Shown here: positions 12,545-24,504 of the stretch, one piece after another | Numbering within the stretch: position 1 is the first letter of the stretch | Layout: each line of letters opens with the position of its first letter | Assembly (NCBI RefSeq): GCF_002288925.2 | Contig: NW_022098045.1 | Span: 8,123,042-8,187,041, forward strand | DNA: 64,000 bases | From: Delphinapterus leucas | Lineage: Eukaryota; Chordata; Mammalia; Artiodactyla; Monodontidae | Reading direction: 5' to 3' | The notes under the pieces: model-generated | The model's database searches: none | Seen by the model: the letters and a program-made list of their open reading frames with translations, nothing else | Told to the model about the DNA's origin: nothing | Program-made: the position numbers and the translations under genes

Positions 12545-12745
12545 TAGCCAGCACTGAAATAGGTATTTACTGTGTGTCAGGCAGTGTTCTCTGCGCTTTC
12601 TAAATACCAACTCGGCCCTCAGGGTAACTTCATGAAAGGAGTTGCCCTTATTACCCTCGGTTCACAGAGGAAGGCCTGAAGCACGGACAGGTTAAGTTAT
12701 CCGCCAAGCGTCACGGGCCGGGATTCGAACACAGGTAGTTGCCCT
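12545..12745 (-). repeat. MIR SINE
   Basis: This antisense MIR runs from 'ttactgtgtgtcaggcagtgttct' (MIR 3' part) through 'ttcacagaggaaggcctgaag' to 'gggattcgaacacagg' (the tRNA-like 5' part). The order and spacing match the family. Confidence 0.9.
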
Positions 12746-14100
12746 GATGGAGTTGCGGCCCAAACCTGAGTTGTTGGTCATGCTTGGGTCAGTTCCCTAG
12801 ACGTCTGAGAATGTTCCTTAATGAAGGCATTGAGACCTCTCTGGGATGGCCAAGGCTGAAATGAAACTAACCCCGGCTCTTGGAAGTAATCCCTTACCAT
12901 CTGCTCAGCAACTGGCTTTCAAAAGCGCGCTCGCCCTTGTTCCCTCACCGAGTCCTTACCGCCTCCCGGGAGGCAGCTCTTGCCAGCCTTAGCCTGCCTG
13001 AGGAGGAAATCCAAGGCTGGGAGAGGTCACTGGCAGCCCAGCTAGTGAGACATCAGAACACAGACCCCGTGCCCTGGGAAAGGGGGGCGGGGGAGGGGGG
13101 CGGCGGCCGAGGACCGCGCAGGGGGCTGGGGGATGGGAGGGAGGGAGCTGGTGTATGCGAAAGCCCAGCGCTCGGGAAGCCTTTCCACACGGAAAGCAGT
13201 CGCTTGCAGGAGGCCAGAGTTGGCACTAATTCCGTGGAGGCGGTAGGAGGTTGGAGACTACGGAAAACTTGGAGGAGAGGAAGCTTAACTCCACTTGCTC
13301 CCAGCTTAGTCCAGGGGGTGTCTGCCGCGCGCTGAGAGCGCTGCATGGCTTCTTCTTGCCCCACGTTCCTGGTTTGCTAGCGCTGTTTCTAAAGGAGTAA
13401 CCCTCCGCTGAAGGCTTGTTTGGTTCCTCCCAGGTCCTGTCCAGTGTCACTCCTTGATGACTCATCCCAAATGTAGTGGGAGTGTTGTCTGCCCTTTGTG
13501 ATACTGTCCGGGTAATGCCCTCCCTGGATCTCTCGCAGGGAGACCTCCTTAGCCCACATCTAAGCCCGTCTCTGTCATTTGGCCTTCTCTGTACCCTTAG
13601 CTCTACTGAGACATAGACACAGGAGATCCAGACATCAGGAATGGTCTGCGGCTAGCAAGCACTTCCCTGCCTTGCTTTGAGGCCCAAACGTTGGGCCCAA
13701 ACTCAGCTGTCAGTGACTTTAGGGATAGAAGAACTAATTCAGTCCCCCAGGTAAGAAATGGAACCGACCCCACTCTCAGAGCATTGACTTTCCCCAGGAC
13801 ATTTTCCCAAGTTCAGAGGATCCCTGGAAACGTTGACTTCCTAGTGCCTCAGGTAAACTGACTCTAGCGTGTAGATAATGCTATGAGGCATCTGATCACA
13901 TACACAAGGTACTTGTTACTAAAATCATATGTATAAAATATATTCTTTAGAACTCTATTGTTTTGCTTCTCCAAGACCAATTGCTCTCCTATATGACTTC
14001 ACACATTTTCTCAAAACCATCTTACATGAAAACATGCAACAAGGAGAAGTGACTGCTTTGTAGATATGCAGCCAAGGAAAATCTCTCTCTGTAATACACA

Positions 14101-14127
14101 AACACACACACACACACACACACACAG
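14101..14127. repeat. (CA)n microsatellite
   Basis: About 13 CA units, uninterrupted apart from the edges. This is a simple repeat, likely length-polymorphic. Confidence 0.95.
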
Positions 14128-16442
14128 CCATGTCTGATCAGGTATAAAATTGTTCAGACCTAAATTGAATTCTAGGCCTTCAGGAAAGTGAACATTCAGG
14201 TCTTTAAAGTCAATATGTTTATTCTTCTTAGGATTTTGTGAATGATTTGTTTGACAATTCTGGATATTATTTATTTTAAAAATATGGATTTTCCTTAAAA
14301 CTTTAGAGGACATTATTAATTATATCTTGCTTACCTTTATATTACATCACCAGAAGACTAGCAAATCAATGTGGGAATTGGCTTTTCAATAACTAGGTAC
14401 AAGAGAACCAATATAAGTTTCAATCCCCCTGCCTATTATTTTTGCCACTTTGTAATGTGTATACAATATTGTTTATAGTAGTGTTGTTATTACGGTTGTT
14501 TGTGACAAGGTGATCTTTGAATTCCTTAAGAGACCACTTCTCCAAGTATTAGAATTGAAGAAAACCTACTCTGGTAGTTTTTTAGTGCTTATGCAAATCT
14601 GTTAAAAGCTATAGGCCTTCCATATAATATTTGGGGAGACATTCCCCCATTGATGCTAGATTAATACCCCTGGATTAAATCATGGAATACCTGCAATTAA
14701 TTTGAACTGAAATCATAAAAGATAATTTTCACTCAATCCAATTTGCAAGATGACCAGGTAGCAGTTTGGGTATGAGAACACAGTTTGTGGAAAAAATGAA
14801 ACTATTTCCAAGGCTCTAACAAAGAAATGTGAATCATCACTGTTGTGGTCACTGATTGATATCTACTCCTCCAAGCCTTTTCATTCCTTTTCTTTTTTGC
14901 CTCTCTTTTCCTTAGAGAAAATCAGATGTCTCTCTCCTCAGGCTTCAGGAAAGTATGCCATGGACAGATTCTGAGCTTGAAAGTCCCGGGCATGTGTGCA
15001 TTCTGACTAGGCCCCCTTCCCAGGAGAGAATGTTGCTCATCCCCCAGCAGCCCAATTTACAATCTAAGTCCATATTTTAGAGAGCTAGCTTCGACCAGGT
15101 TCCAGGGAGTCGAACCTGCCTAGTATGAACCCACTATTTCAATAAGCACCTCTCTTTTAACTCAGGAATTGCACTCACCCTAAAATAAAGAGGAAAAGAG
15201 GTGGAACTCAGGTACTACTGGGTATTGTGATCATGCCCCTTCTCCTGGCTGTGGAAAGAAATTTGATGTAGAGCCTCTCAACTTGGTGACATTACTAAAG
15301 CCTAGAGTCAGTCTTCTCAAAATCTGATGTTCCCCCCAATTTGAGACTGCTAGACACCCCTTGGTCCCCTGTCTGCCTGGAAAGCCTGGCCCAGAGAGAG
15401 AGAGGCTCAGAGGGGCTGACTATGCCCTGTCTACATTTCCTTCCTCCTACCCTACTCCTCCTACTAAGATACATTCAAGGGCTGTGTGTATGATTCTGGG
15501 AAGGACTTTGTAACCTGAGGATTTGACAGAAAATTCCTTGCTAGATCTCTAGATATTCATCTGGGGAGGGGTATAAAATCTGGGAGAATCCAGGGGGTCA
15601 GGATGCTGCATATTAGATCTGGTTCACAGGTTACATTCACATAGGTGAGCATGAGGCATTGGTTTCAGATCTGTAGTAGTTGCCTTCAATATTACCACAG
15701 TTTGCTTGCCCTGCTGGAAGTCATTCACAGAAGCCATTAAGCCAGCTGACTACAACTTAGATCCAGGAGAGAAAATGAATTACACAAAGCTCTCAAAGGC
15801 TATTCAGCTTGAAGCTGAACTCCAACAAAAGGAAGGGCAAGTGGAACTTGAGATCCCTCAGAGAGAAGGTTTTAAACTTGAGAAATGTAGGTTATAACTA
15901 TAATGATGATAGCTTTAGTAGCAGCAGGATTAAGAACAGTTACCATTTATTGAGAAAGAGGAAAAGCTGAAAAGAGAAAAATGTGAGTCAGGAATAATGA
16001 TCCCTGCAGTTGGAAACCTGGAGTCCCTCCTCACAGGCTACAAAATTATCCATCCTTTGAGTTTCTGGCTGTCCAAGAATGAGCCCAGGAAACCATTTAT
16101 GACCTATTGAACCAACTGTAACTCTTGGTGAGGAACAGACCCATACTGAAATTGCCATGAATACTTATAAAAAACAAAGTGCCCCCTCCCCATCCCTGTA
16201 AACCATTATCCAGCTCAGCAAGTCTGCCTCTTCTTGCCTCTAAGTCATCCCTTAGAAAGTTCCTTACCCTCCTTGGTGAGGCTAGGGCAATGCAACACCC
16301 CTCCATGAAGCTCCTTTCTCTGCCTTCCCCAATCTCCTCATAGCCCCTTCCAGAGACCTCCCTGTAGGAAATTCATAAGTTTAGGAAAATGTCTCCACCA
16401 TCTCTCTGCTTCTTTGGCATCCTCTTGTCTTCCAGTGTGTAA

Positions 16443-16490
16443 ATATATATAATATTATATATATATGTGTGTGTATATATATATATAAAC
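16443..16490. repeat. (TA)n/(TG)n simple repeat
   Basis: Alternating TA and TG dinucleotides, with short interruptions. It is a low-complexity tract with no other recognised role. Confidence 0.9.
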
Positions 16491-19400
16491 TGAGCCTTTG
16501 CTGCTGTAGTGCTTTGGTGATACGATTAGAGGGGGATGAGCCAGGACCTAGAAAGTGATAGAGAAAGAAAAATAATGTGTTTTCATTCTTATAAAGTAAT
16601 AATCCTTCTTAGTGAGTTATTCGTAGAGACTTTACCTGCTTCCTATTACAGAAGTTGAGATATTTGGGGCCCTTTTCTCTCCCCTGGGAGGAGAAATGAC
16701 ATTTCCATTCTAATGCTCTCAAGAATCAGGTTTCCTTTCTTACCCTTTCTCCATCCTCTCACTTAGGTCGTAAAAGGCACCACCTCGGGAATCATTCATC
16801 AACCTCTCTCCAGCCTTCTCTTCTAAAACAATACTGCGGTTGTCTACACATGTATTTTTTTGCCATAACTGCAGGAAGCCTTGTTAAAGTGGGACAAGGC
16901 AAAAATACCTTCACTCTTCATAGTCATCTCTCTAATCATTTAATTGGAAATAAAATCCCAGGGAAAAGAGCTCCAAATATATGCATAAACCCATTGTTGC
17001 GTGTGAATTATATAAAACTATTGACCGAGATGCATCTTTATAGTATTGTTTTAGGCTGAATAAATGCCTCAACTCTTCATTTAGTACCAGTGAATTCCAG
17101 TAAGAAATAATGCAGAATGATTTCAAAGTGGCTTATGCACCATTTTAGCCTATAAATTTCTAAAAAAAATAAAAGTAATCTGTAGATTTTATTTACCTCC
17201 AATTAGCAATTTTCATTTAGACCATTTATATTACCTAACGAAATGTGTATCAATTAAAGTACTGGGAAACCCTCAAAGTAGGAATTTCAAACTTGCTCTT
17301 ACCTATATTTGTGGGTTTGTGGTTGTTGTGTGAATCATTTAATACATAAGACAAAGAGTTGGTTGGATTCATAAAATGTAGGAAATTTTTTATCTGGGGA
17401 TTTATATCTAAAATCAGCAGCGGAAATCTAATTAGGGGGCAGGTAAGTGAAACTGAGAGGAAATATCATCGGATGGCCAGATTCTCAATACACCTCTCCC
17501 CTCTTTGATATATAGAATCTTAGTTATTTTCTAGCTTGAGATTTGAAAAGTCAAGCTCCCTCACCCCCAATTTCAGTACCAGAAACATCTGTTATTTTAT
17601 ACAAATTGGAGTCTAGGTTTCAGTACCTCAAAGGAGACATAGTCTAAGTGCCCTTTATATTTAAGAAAGGAAAGGCCAGGGAAAAGAAAAATGCCTGCCA
17701 TTTAGATTTTAAGGTTTTCCAGAACGCTTATATTCTGGGGTGGATGCTTTTAAATTTACAATAGGTAGGAGGATTTTTTAAAAGTGTCTAGGCATGGACT
17801 GATGACTTTTCCTGAGAAAGGCAAACTTCCTGTTCTCTTTTAAAAACAAAAACAAACAAACAAACAAAAAACAAAAGAAGGCCCTAAGGAGTGTTTCGTT
17901 CTAAGTTTAGGAATTAGGTTCGAAGACACAGCACTCCTCCCCCCTGTCCACACACACACCTTTGCTGTAGTTTCTAAGGGACCACAACCCTCTTATGGCT
18001 ACTTCTGTATCTTAATTTGCTGTTGTTTATACCTGTGTGTCACCTGCCCTTACTTTTTCCTTCTCTGAATTCACTTAATTGAATCCTTCAACACTGCAAG
18101 TTATTTTTCAGATGTTTGAGGCAATTCTTACGACATTTCTAATCCCATCACCCTTTCTTTAAACAAGTGATGGGGGAATGCATGTGTGTGAGTGAGATGG
18201 GGGGAGTAATGAATGGAGCATCCAGGTATAAGCCAATTGGTGGCTAAATACCTTGCAGATTCTTATATAGAGACATGTGAGAGCCCTCAGCATTAAGCTT
18301 TGGTTATTACATGAGTTGACCTTGAGCAAACTATTTTAAAGTGTGCACATGTGCATAAGAGAAATGATATGTTAAGATGAAAGACAACTGTAGTTTGAGA
18401 AGATTTCTTTGAAAACTCAATAGCTATCCTGAACATTTAAGGGAGAATTCTTCCTTTACTTCCTAGTATATGGGGATTTTGCAACCCTTCTTTCTCCAAG
18501 TCCCAGCTTAATCCTAGACAACAGCTCTGTCTGGTCAGAAGGACTCAGAACTTATGTGGGGGCCGGATGAAAAGAGAAGGGGAGGGAGAGAGAGACAGAA
18601 GGTGGGAGGGAGGCAGAGAGAGAGAAAGGAGAATTTGGTGGGAAATTCCTCGCACTTTTTTTTTTTTTCTCCTCTGCAAAATCCTTTCCAGGCTTCCTTG
18701 TATGGTAGGCGCCAGCGAAGAAAGGTGCTCCGTGCCTGGTTGCCTCACTGGGTTCCGGAGGGAGGTCTCTGAGCCACAGGAGCATCAGAGTAACATTGCA
18801 CACACCTTTTCCTTTTAGGCTGCTCTTTGCCAACCCCCAATCCACTTACCTTATTTAAACACTGGCTAAAAACTAGGCTGTCTTCTCAAGTCGTGGTTCT
18901 GCTTTGTCCACTGTAGCGGCTACACGTCCGATTTATCCTAAAGCTAACTGATTGCCCTCTTCAACGTAGTGGTGTTGTGGATGAGGCTGAAGGAGTGGGA
19001 CTGTCTATACCACTCAAAGGTCTTTCTTCCCTTAGGAGCAGAGAGTTAAATGTCGAAAATGAACCCCAAGATCCCCCAGCGAAAATGTGTTGCGGGCCCC
19101 TGTTGAAGGAGTCAACTTTCAGGCTGTTAAAGACCTCAAGTCATTAGCATCAACTGCTGCGCTAAAGGGGCCAGCCAGCGCCTCTAAGTGGCTTAGTGCA
19201 CAAACGAGGCTTCCGAGACGGCGTCGGCCACTCCATTCACTCTTCCACCACCTGCTGGACGTGAAAAGCTCTCCGGAGCCCATCTCGGTAATAATTTTTA
19301 CTTTAACTCACACTTCCCACCCCTGGGGGGTCTTAGACTACCTGCCTCCCCGGCAAGGGACCCCCTTGGGGATTATGCAGAACGCGCCAGGCTGAAGGCG

Positions 19401-20197
19401 GAAAAGCCTGAAAAGCTTGAGTCCCGTAACCTGGGTTTTTCCCACCAGTCCCCTTCTCACCCCTTCCCCCGCCCAGGTAAGTGTGTGCTGGGACCAAAAG
19501 ACCCTTGTAAATCCCTTTCGGAGGTCTGGCGGCGTCCCTACCCCATCCCTCTTACCCATCTCCGTGTTCAAGGAAAGACTGAGCCAAGTTCTCACCAAAG
19601 CGCACCCTTTCTGAATCTTGCTCGTGAGGGCTTGGTAGTGTGAGCGCTCCTGGAGAGAGCTGACGCCGGTTTATCACCCCCAGGCAACTAGCTGCTCGTG
19701 TCAGCCGCGGCTGGAGGGCCAGAGAATCCCTCGGGGCTAAACCGCAGCCCCCTTTCCCTTCACAGAACTCAGACTCAGGCAATGCGCGCTGGATCCGTGC
19801 GCGCGCTGAGTGGCCAGCTGTCTGCCAGAGGTTCTCCAGGTGCCAAGCGAAACGGGAAAAGGCCCTCTCCAGGTCTTTTGGTACTTCCTTTTCCGACCCC
19901 AAAACTGATTCCCACCACCACCACCACCACTCTCAGAGGGCCGAGGCTTTAGGAGGAGGCGGGCCGGGCCGCGCTCGGAGAGGCGTTGTCACTTGGCGAA
20001 AGCGCTCGGGGCTGCGGGGCGAGGGCAGGCCGGAGAGGTTTCCAGGCAGGCGGCGCCGCCGTAGGGAGCGCCCAGACCAGCAAAGAGTTAAAGGGAGGGG
20101 ACGTGGGCTGTCACGCGTCATTGGGCAGATTATGTGCAGCAAACAAAAAGTGTGTGTCTGCGTGCCAGTCAGTCACTGCATCGGGTCCATCTGTACA

Positions 20198-20198
20198 A

Positions 20199-20231
<33 letters not shown>

Positions 20232-20277
20232 CTCATTTCTCTCTCCACGTCTCTCCATCTCTCTCTCCTCTCTTTAG
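20198..20277 (+). repeat. (CT)n tract acting as polypyrimidine tract
   Basis: A CT microsatellite (about ten pure CT units near 20200-20220) runs into further C/T-rich sequence that ends in ctttag at 20277. This gives the following candidate exon an unusually long polypyrimidine tract before its AG acceptor. Confidence 0.8.
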
Positions 20278-20414
20278 GCAGAGCCTACAAGACAGCAACA
20301 CCAACACCTCTTGACATGGAAATACATTGATACAGTAGGCGAAAGAAACACTCGATTGCATCTCCCGGTTCCAGGTGGCCTTATTTGGGCGATTTGATCC
20401 TGACCTTATTCCTG
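20278..20414 (+). other. PRDM8: Candidate PRDM8 5' UTR exon (137 bp)
   Basis: The segment is bounded by a strong acceptor (long C/T tract then ctttag|GCAGAG) and a near-perfect donor (CTG|gtaagt at 20415), both on the + strand. The next usable acceptor downstream is the one at 22682, two bases before the PRDM8 start codon. The simplest model is a non-coding exon spliced to the first coding exon across an intron of about 2.3 kb. It contains one short upstream reading frame (ATG 20316, stop 20328-20330, four codons) that could lower translation. The exon is inferred from splice sites and position only; expression data would be needed to confirm it. Confidence 0.65.
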
Positions 20415-20960
20415 GTAAGTCTATGTGCATTGATGGGAGAGGAGGATGGGAGGAAGGCAGGTTTGGTGGGGAGAGTGGAACATTTTGTCCGCCGTCTTCT
20501 CATTATCCAGAAAGGGGGGGGGATAATTATTGACGGGATCTCTACTGCCAATAGGGTTATACAAAGGGAGGAGGGGTGGAGAGCCCTTTGGCGAAGAAGC
20601 CAGCGACTGGGGAGCGCGCGGCCGCCAGACAATGCCTGCCTACGGGGGAGGGCGAGCGGCCGGCGGCAGCGACGGCTTTCGGCGAGCCCAGCGGGCTCTG
20701 GGAGGATCCCCCGGGCGTCTGAGAACCCGGGCTTAGAGGAGGATGCAGAACTGTGAAAGGTTAGATGGCAAAGGCGACCGCGCGCGGGCGGCAGAGCCCA
20801 GGCTCTCGCCCAGCTGTATTGTGACCGACTCGAGGCTCGTGGCGGCCGCCGTGGCGACGCGAACCCCTATTAGCGCGGCGTAGCGAGGATCTTTTCACCG
20901 TATTGTTAGGTAGAACTGCATTTTAATGATTGGTCCCTGCTGTTGCCCGAAGTGACGGGG

Positions 20961-22682
20961 CGACCTCTCGGCACAATGAAACGCTTGTGTGAAAGAGACT
21001 TTTAAAAGGAAGAGAAAAATTGGAGCATAAAACGCTGAATTGAGGAAATTGAAAAGGAGAGAATAGGATTCCGTTGAAAAGGAGGTTCTGAGAGATTCTG
21101 AGGGATTTTTTAAAATGTATTTAAATTTGCAGTTGGAATCAGAAGGGCTACCTTGTGTTGGGTAAAATGCCCAGGGATAGATGCTGTAGCATAATAAAGT
21201 AAGTTTCTACTGTATGGATAATTTCTCTTATTCCTGCCTGGCATATACAGCCCATACTTGACATTTGGGGGATGCAGCAGAGTGAATGGAAAAGAGGCTG
21301 ACCAAAGTTTCATTCTCTGTTAGCTGGAAAGAAAAAAAATAAATAAAAGCACTACCTTGTAATCACATTTGCAAGATTAATTGGTTAATAGACATTAAGA
21401 TAAAAATGAACATGACTAATATTATTCCATGAAGAACAGCTTCTGAGGAAAAGAATTAGGTTTCCCTTTCCTGCTACTTAAATTGTACAAAATATACTTA
21501 AATAACTGCCTATGGAGACGTTATTAGGGAAAAAAACAACTTGGAGGAATCTCTTAATCAGTCAGAAAGAGTAAACAATGCAGTTAGTTTAAAGCCACTT
21601 TAAAATTTAAATATGTTTTGTTTGTTTGTTTGTTTAATGATAAGTCTTGTGTGTGGGGGGGGTGTCCAGTGGCAAAGAAAGGAAAATGTCTCCTTATGAC
21701 AGCTTAATAATAGAGAGCTCTCCATCGGGGCATCACTTTCTGAATTACTGCGGATTAAACAGCTGGAGAGCCCACCGAGGTCTACTCAAGCGGGGCTGCC
21801 CCCTCTTGCCCAGACAAGGTCCTATCTGGGGGAGTGAGCATTCACCAATCATTACACACGCGGTATTTCAGACTGGGGACCCTTCAGTCCTGCCTTATAC
21901 CTGCACACTTCATGAGGCACATGCGACTCTATCCACCCCCTTGTATAACAAGGTAACTGGGATTCACCCTCATCCATAAATAAGCGTGTCGAGAAAAAAA
22001 TAATTACCTCCGCTTGCTGCTTTTAATTAAAGCCCTCGGAGGGACAGTGTTGGATTATGGAAATGAGCAGACACACGTCCCCTCTTGTAGGCTGCAGAGA
22101 AAGGTTAGCTGACATGGAATCAGTGGCCCTGACACTCTACTTGAAATCCATTCGCCATGCTCTGCTGTCTCCGCCTGCTCGCAAATGCTGCTCCCCTCTT
22201 TGGAAGAAAAAATAGAATAAAATCAGCTCCCTGGCACCCAGTTCAATACATAAGAGTAGAAGAGAGGAGCTTTCTCCCAAGGGTTAGAAGTTTCTCTCAG
22301 TCTGGAAAGTCTATAGGCTAGTAAAAAATCCTATTGTTCTTCCCTTCTTTCTCCCTCCCCCCATCCTCCCCCAAGGTAATGAAAAAAGCGATCTTCTCTT
22401 TCCTAGCCCAGTTTTTCTTTCTCTCTAGCAGTCAGTCCACTCTGAGCTCCCCATCACAAGTTTTTTAAATAATTTTTAAAGGAAAAGAAAGTACTCTTCA
22501 TTGGCATCTTTGTAATATGCCAGATTTAATCTGCCATTGGCTTTATTTTTGAAATAAGAGCGATGCAAAAACCAGGCAAATTCAAGAAAAATCTGTCTAG
22601 TAGTCAAAACGTTCTGCCTGGATTCATAGAGGCAAAAGGAGTAATGTAACTCGTTTCAATTGTCCTGTGTATCTGTCTTCAG
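20961..22682 (+). other. PRDM8: Intron before the first PRDM8 coding exon
   Basis: Under the gene model this is intronic. It holds a (TTTG)n run at about 21615-21636 and AT-rich, apparently single-copy sequence with many TTAAT and TAATTA motifs (for example 22020-22030). It ends in the acceptor tgtcttcag at 22682. I recognise no repeats of note and no other gene. Confidence 0.5.
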
Positions 22683-22903
22683 TGATGGAGGATTCGGGCA
22701 TCCAGAGAGGCATCTGGGATGGAGATGCCAAAGCTGTCCAACAATGCCTGACAGATATTTTTACCAGCGTTTACACCACCTGCGACATCCCTGAGAATGC
22801 TATATTCGGTCCCTGCGTCCTGAGCCATACTTCCCTGTACGACAGCATAGCTTTCATAGCTCTCAAGTCCACCGACAAGAGAACGGTCCCTTATATCTTC
22901 CGG
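22683..22903 (+). CDS. PRDM8: PRDM8 coding exon 1 (residues 1-73)
   Basis: Acceptor tgtcttcag|TG, then ATG at 22685. The exon encodes the N-terminal half of the PR domain, beginning MEDSGIQRGIWDGDAK, and ends in phase 0 with Arg73 (CGG) before gtaagt. The only difference from my memory of the human N-terminus is Ser4 for Thr4, so the exon is under strong constraint. Confidence 0.96.
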
Positions 22904-24469
22904 GTAAGTCTTGGCCGATGCTGTGTAGGGTTATGAAGGTAATATCCTTTTGAAAATGGACTAAGAATCATTCTAATGGCAAGCTGAGACAGGTTCTGAA
23001 TGTAGAAAATGCAATGGTACGTGCCATTCTATTTTACACACCAAAAATTAGAAAAGGAAAATTAAACTCAGAAGTATTGCCAACTGGTTTTCCAAAATAA
23101 GTGACAAAAATTGATTTTGAATGCCAGATATGTCTAAATCAGTGCCTCAATTCTGGGCTTTCCTGGAGATGAACACCACTTCCTTAACATTTTGGGAGGT
23201 TTCACTAGGGTTGAGGCTATTTGCATACTAAGTACTTGCTATAAGTACTTTTATTATAAATATTGGGTGCATTTGCCTTCCAATCCCAGAGGCCTCTTGT
23301 TCCCTGGAATATTACTCTTTCTGGTTAAGCTAGCTAGTGCCTAGAGTTTGTATTTAAATAAAAATGTTAATGTTTTGACAATGAAACATCATTAAAGTCA
23401 TATGTTTGAGTGTGAAAAGTCCTCTCACTTCCTATTCTTTCTTTACAAAGAACTATTAATTGTTTAAGCCAAAATTAGGAAGATGAGTGAATGCCACAGA
23501 ATAATTTTTAAAACCTAAGCCTGCTTTTTACTTCTAAAACAAAGAAAATTCCCCATACTTTTGCAACGTGATATAATTTAGCAATCAATTCTCAAGAGGT
23601 TAACACTAATTTGAATTGTAAGAAGAAATTTGCTAATTTGGTGTTCAACCAATATACGATGACTTAAATAATCTACATAATTGATGCAGCTTTCTAGGAA
23701 CATTATCTTGCCTGCTGGCCACAAACATGAGGATGGCTGTTAACTCGGGTCAAGTTTTTGGAAGCTTGACCTCAGATAATTCTTTGGGAAAGAATAACAG
23801 AGGAAATGGCCCTGGCTCCTGTGGCTTCATTCTCTCACAAGAGTTTCCCTCCCTCATCCCCTTCCTTCTTGTATTCTTTCTTTTTTCTAAACTGTAGGTA
23901 GACACCTCAGCGGCGAATGGTTCCTCAGAAGGTCTGATGTGGCTGCGTTTGGTCCAATCAGCCAGAGATAAAGAAGAGCAGAACCTTGAAGCCTACATAA
24001 AAAACGGACAGCTGTTTTACCGCTCTCTCCGCAGGATTGCCAAAGATGAGGAGTTATTAGTTTGGTACGGGAAAGAACTGACTGAGTTACTCTTGCTCTG
24101 CCCCTCTAGATCCCACAGCAAAATGAATGGTAGGTTGGCTCTCGACCTGCGTCTGGGCCCTTAGCTAGCGGGGGAGCGACGCAGGGAGCGGCGGGGCTCA
24201 CTCTGGCGCCTCGGCGCGCCTTTCCTCCCTTGGAGTGCCTCATAGGGAGCTTCTGAGATATAGTCCGGAATGAAGCTGGGACAGCTAGGTGAGGATAACT
24301 CGGGGCACGCTTGGCTTAATGACTGCACTCCCCTCAAATCATGAGGGAAAGTTAGATCGGGCCTTTCACGATGTTCTGTACTCAGGCACTCAGGCCCTGA
24401 GAAGCGAAGGTGGCTTTGTGAAGGGGGTGATGGCAAACTGGCCTAGAGACGATGCTGAGTAATCATGTG

Positions 24470-24504
<35 letters not shown>

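Larger units (their letters stand above)
12746..19600. other. PRDM8 5' intron or upstream region, non-coding
   Basis: No gene is recognised in this stretch. It holds a CpG-moderate patch at 13080-13340, a (CA)n at 14101-14127, an alternating TA/TG tract at about 16443-16490, an AAAC-rich run near 17846-17870 and a T-run at 18657-18669. Most of it looks single-copy and AT-rich. Short open frames here lack domains and splice context. Confidence 0.5.
19640..20960. promoter_or_regulatory. CpG island, likely proximal PRDM8 promoter
   Basis: CpG-rich sequence lies on both sides of the candidate non-coding exon at 20278-20414. An inverted CCAAT box (attgg, 20120-20124) lies next to a half-CRE-like cgtca (20116-20120), about 150 bp before that exon. 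This supports transcription starting near 20.1 kb on the + strand as an alternative to the 7-kb island. The island also extends downstream into the intron (20560-20900), with dense CpG in 20600-20720 and 20780-20880. Confidence 0.55.

Noticed and set aside
15706..15897. 63-codon + strand frame with charged, helix-like composition
   Set aside because: No start context, splice signals or family; it occurs by chance in non-coding sequence.
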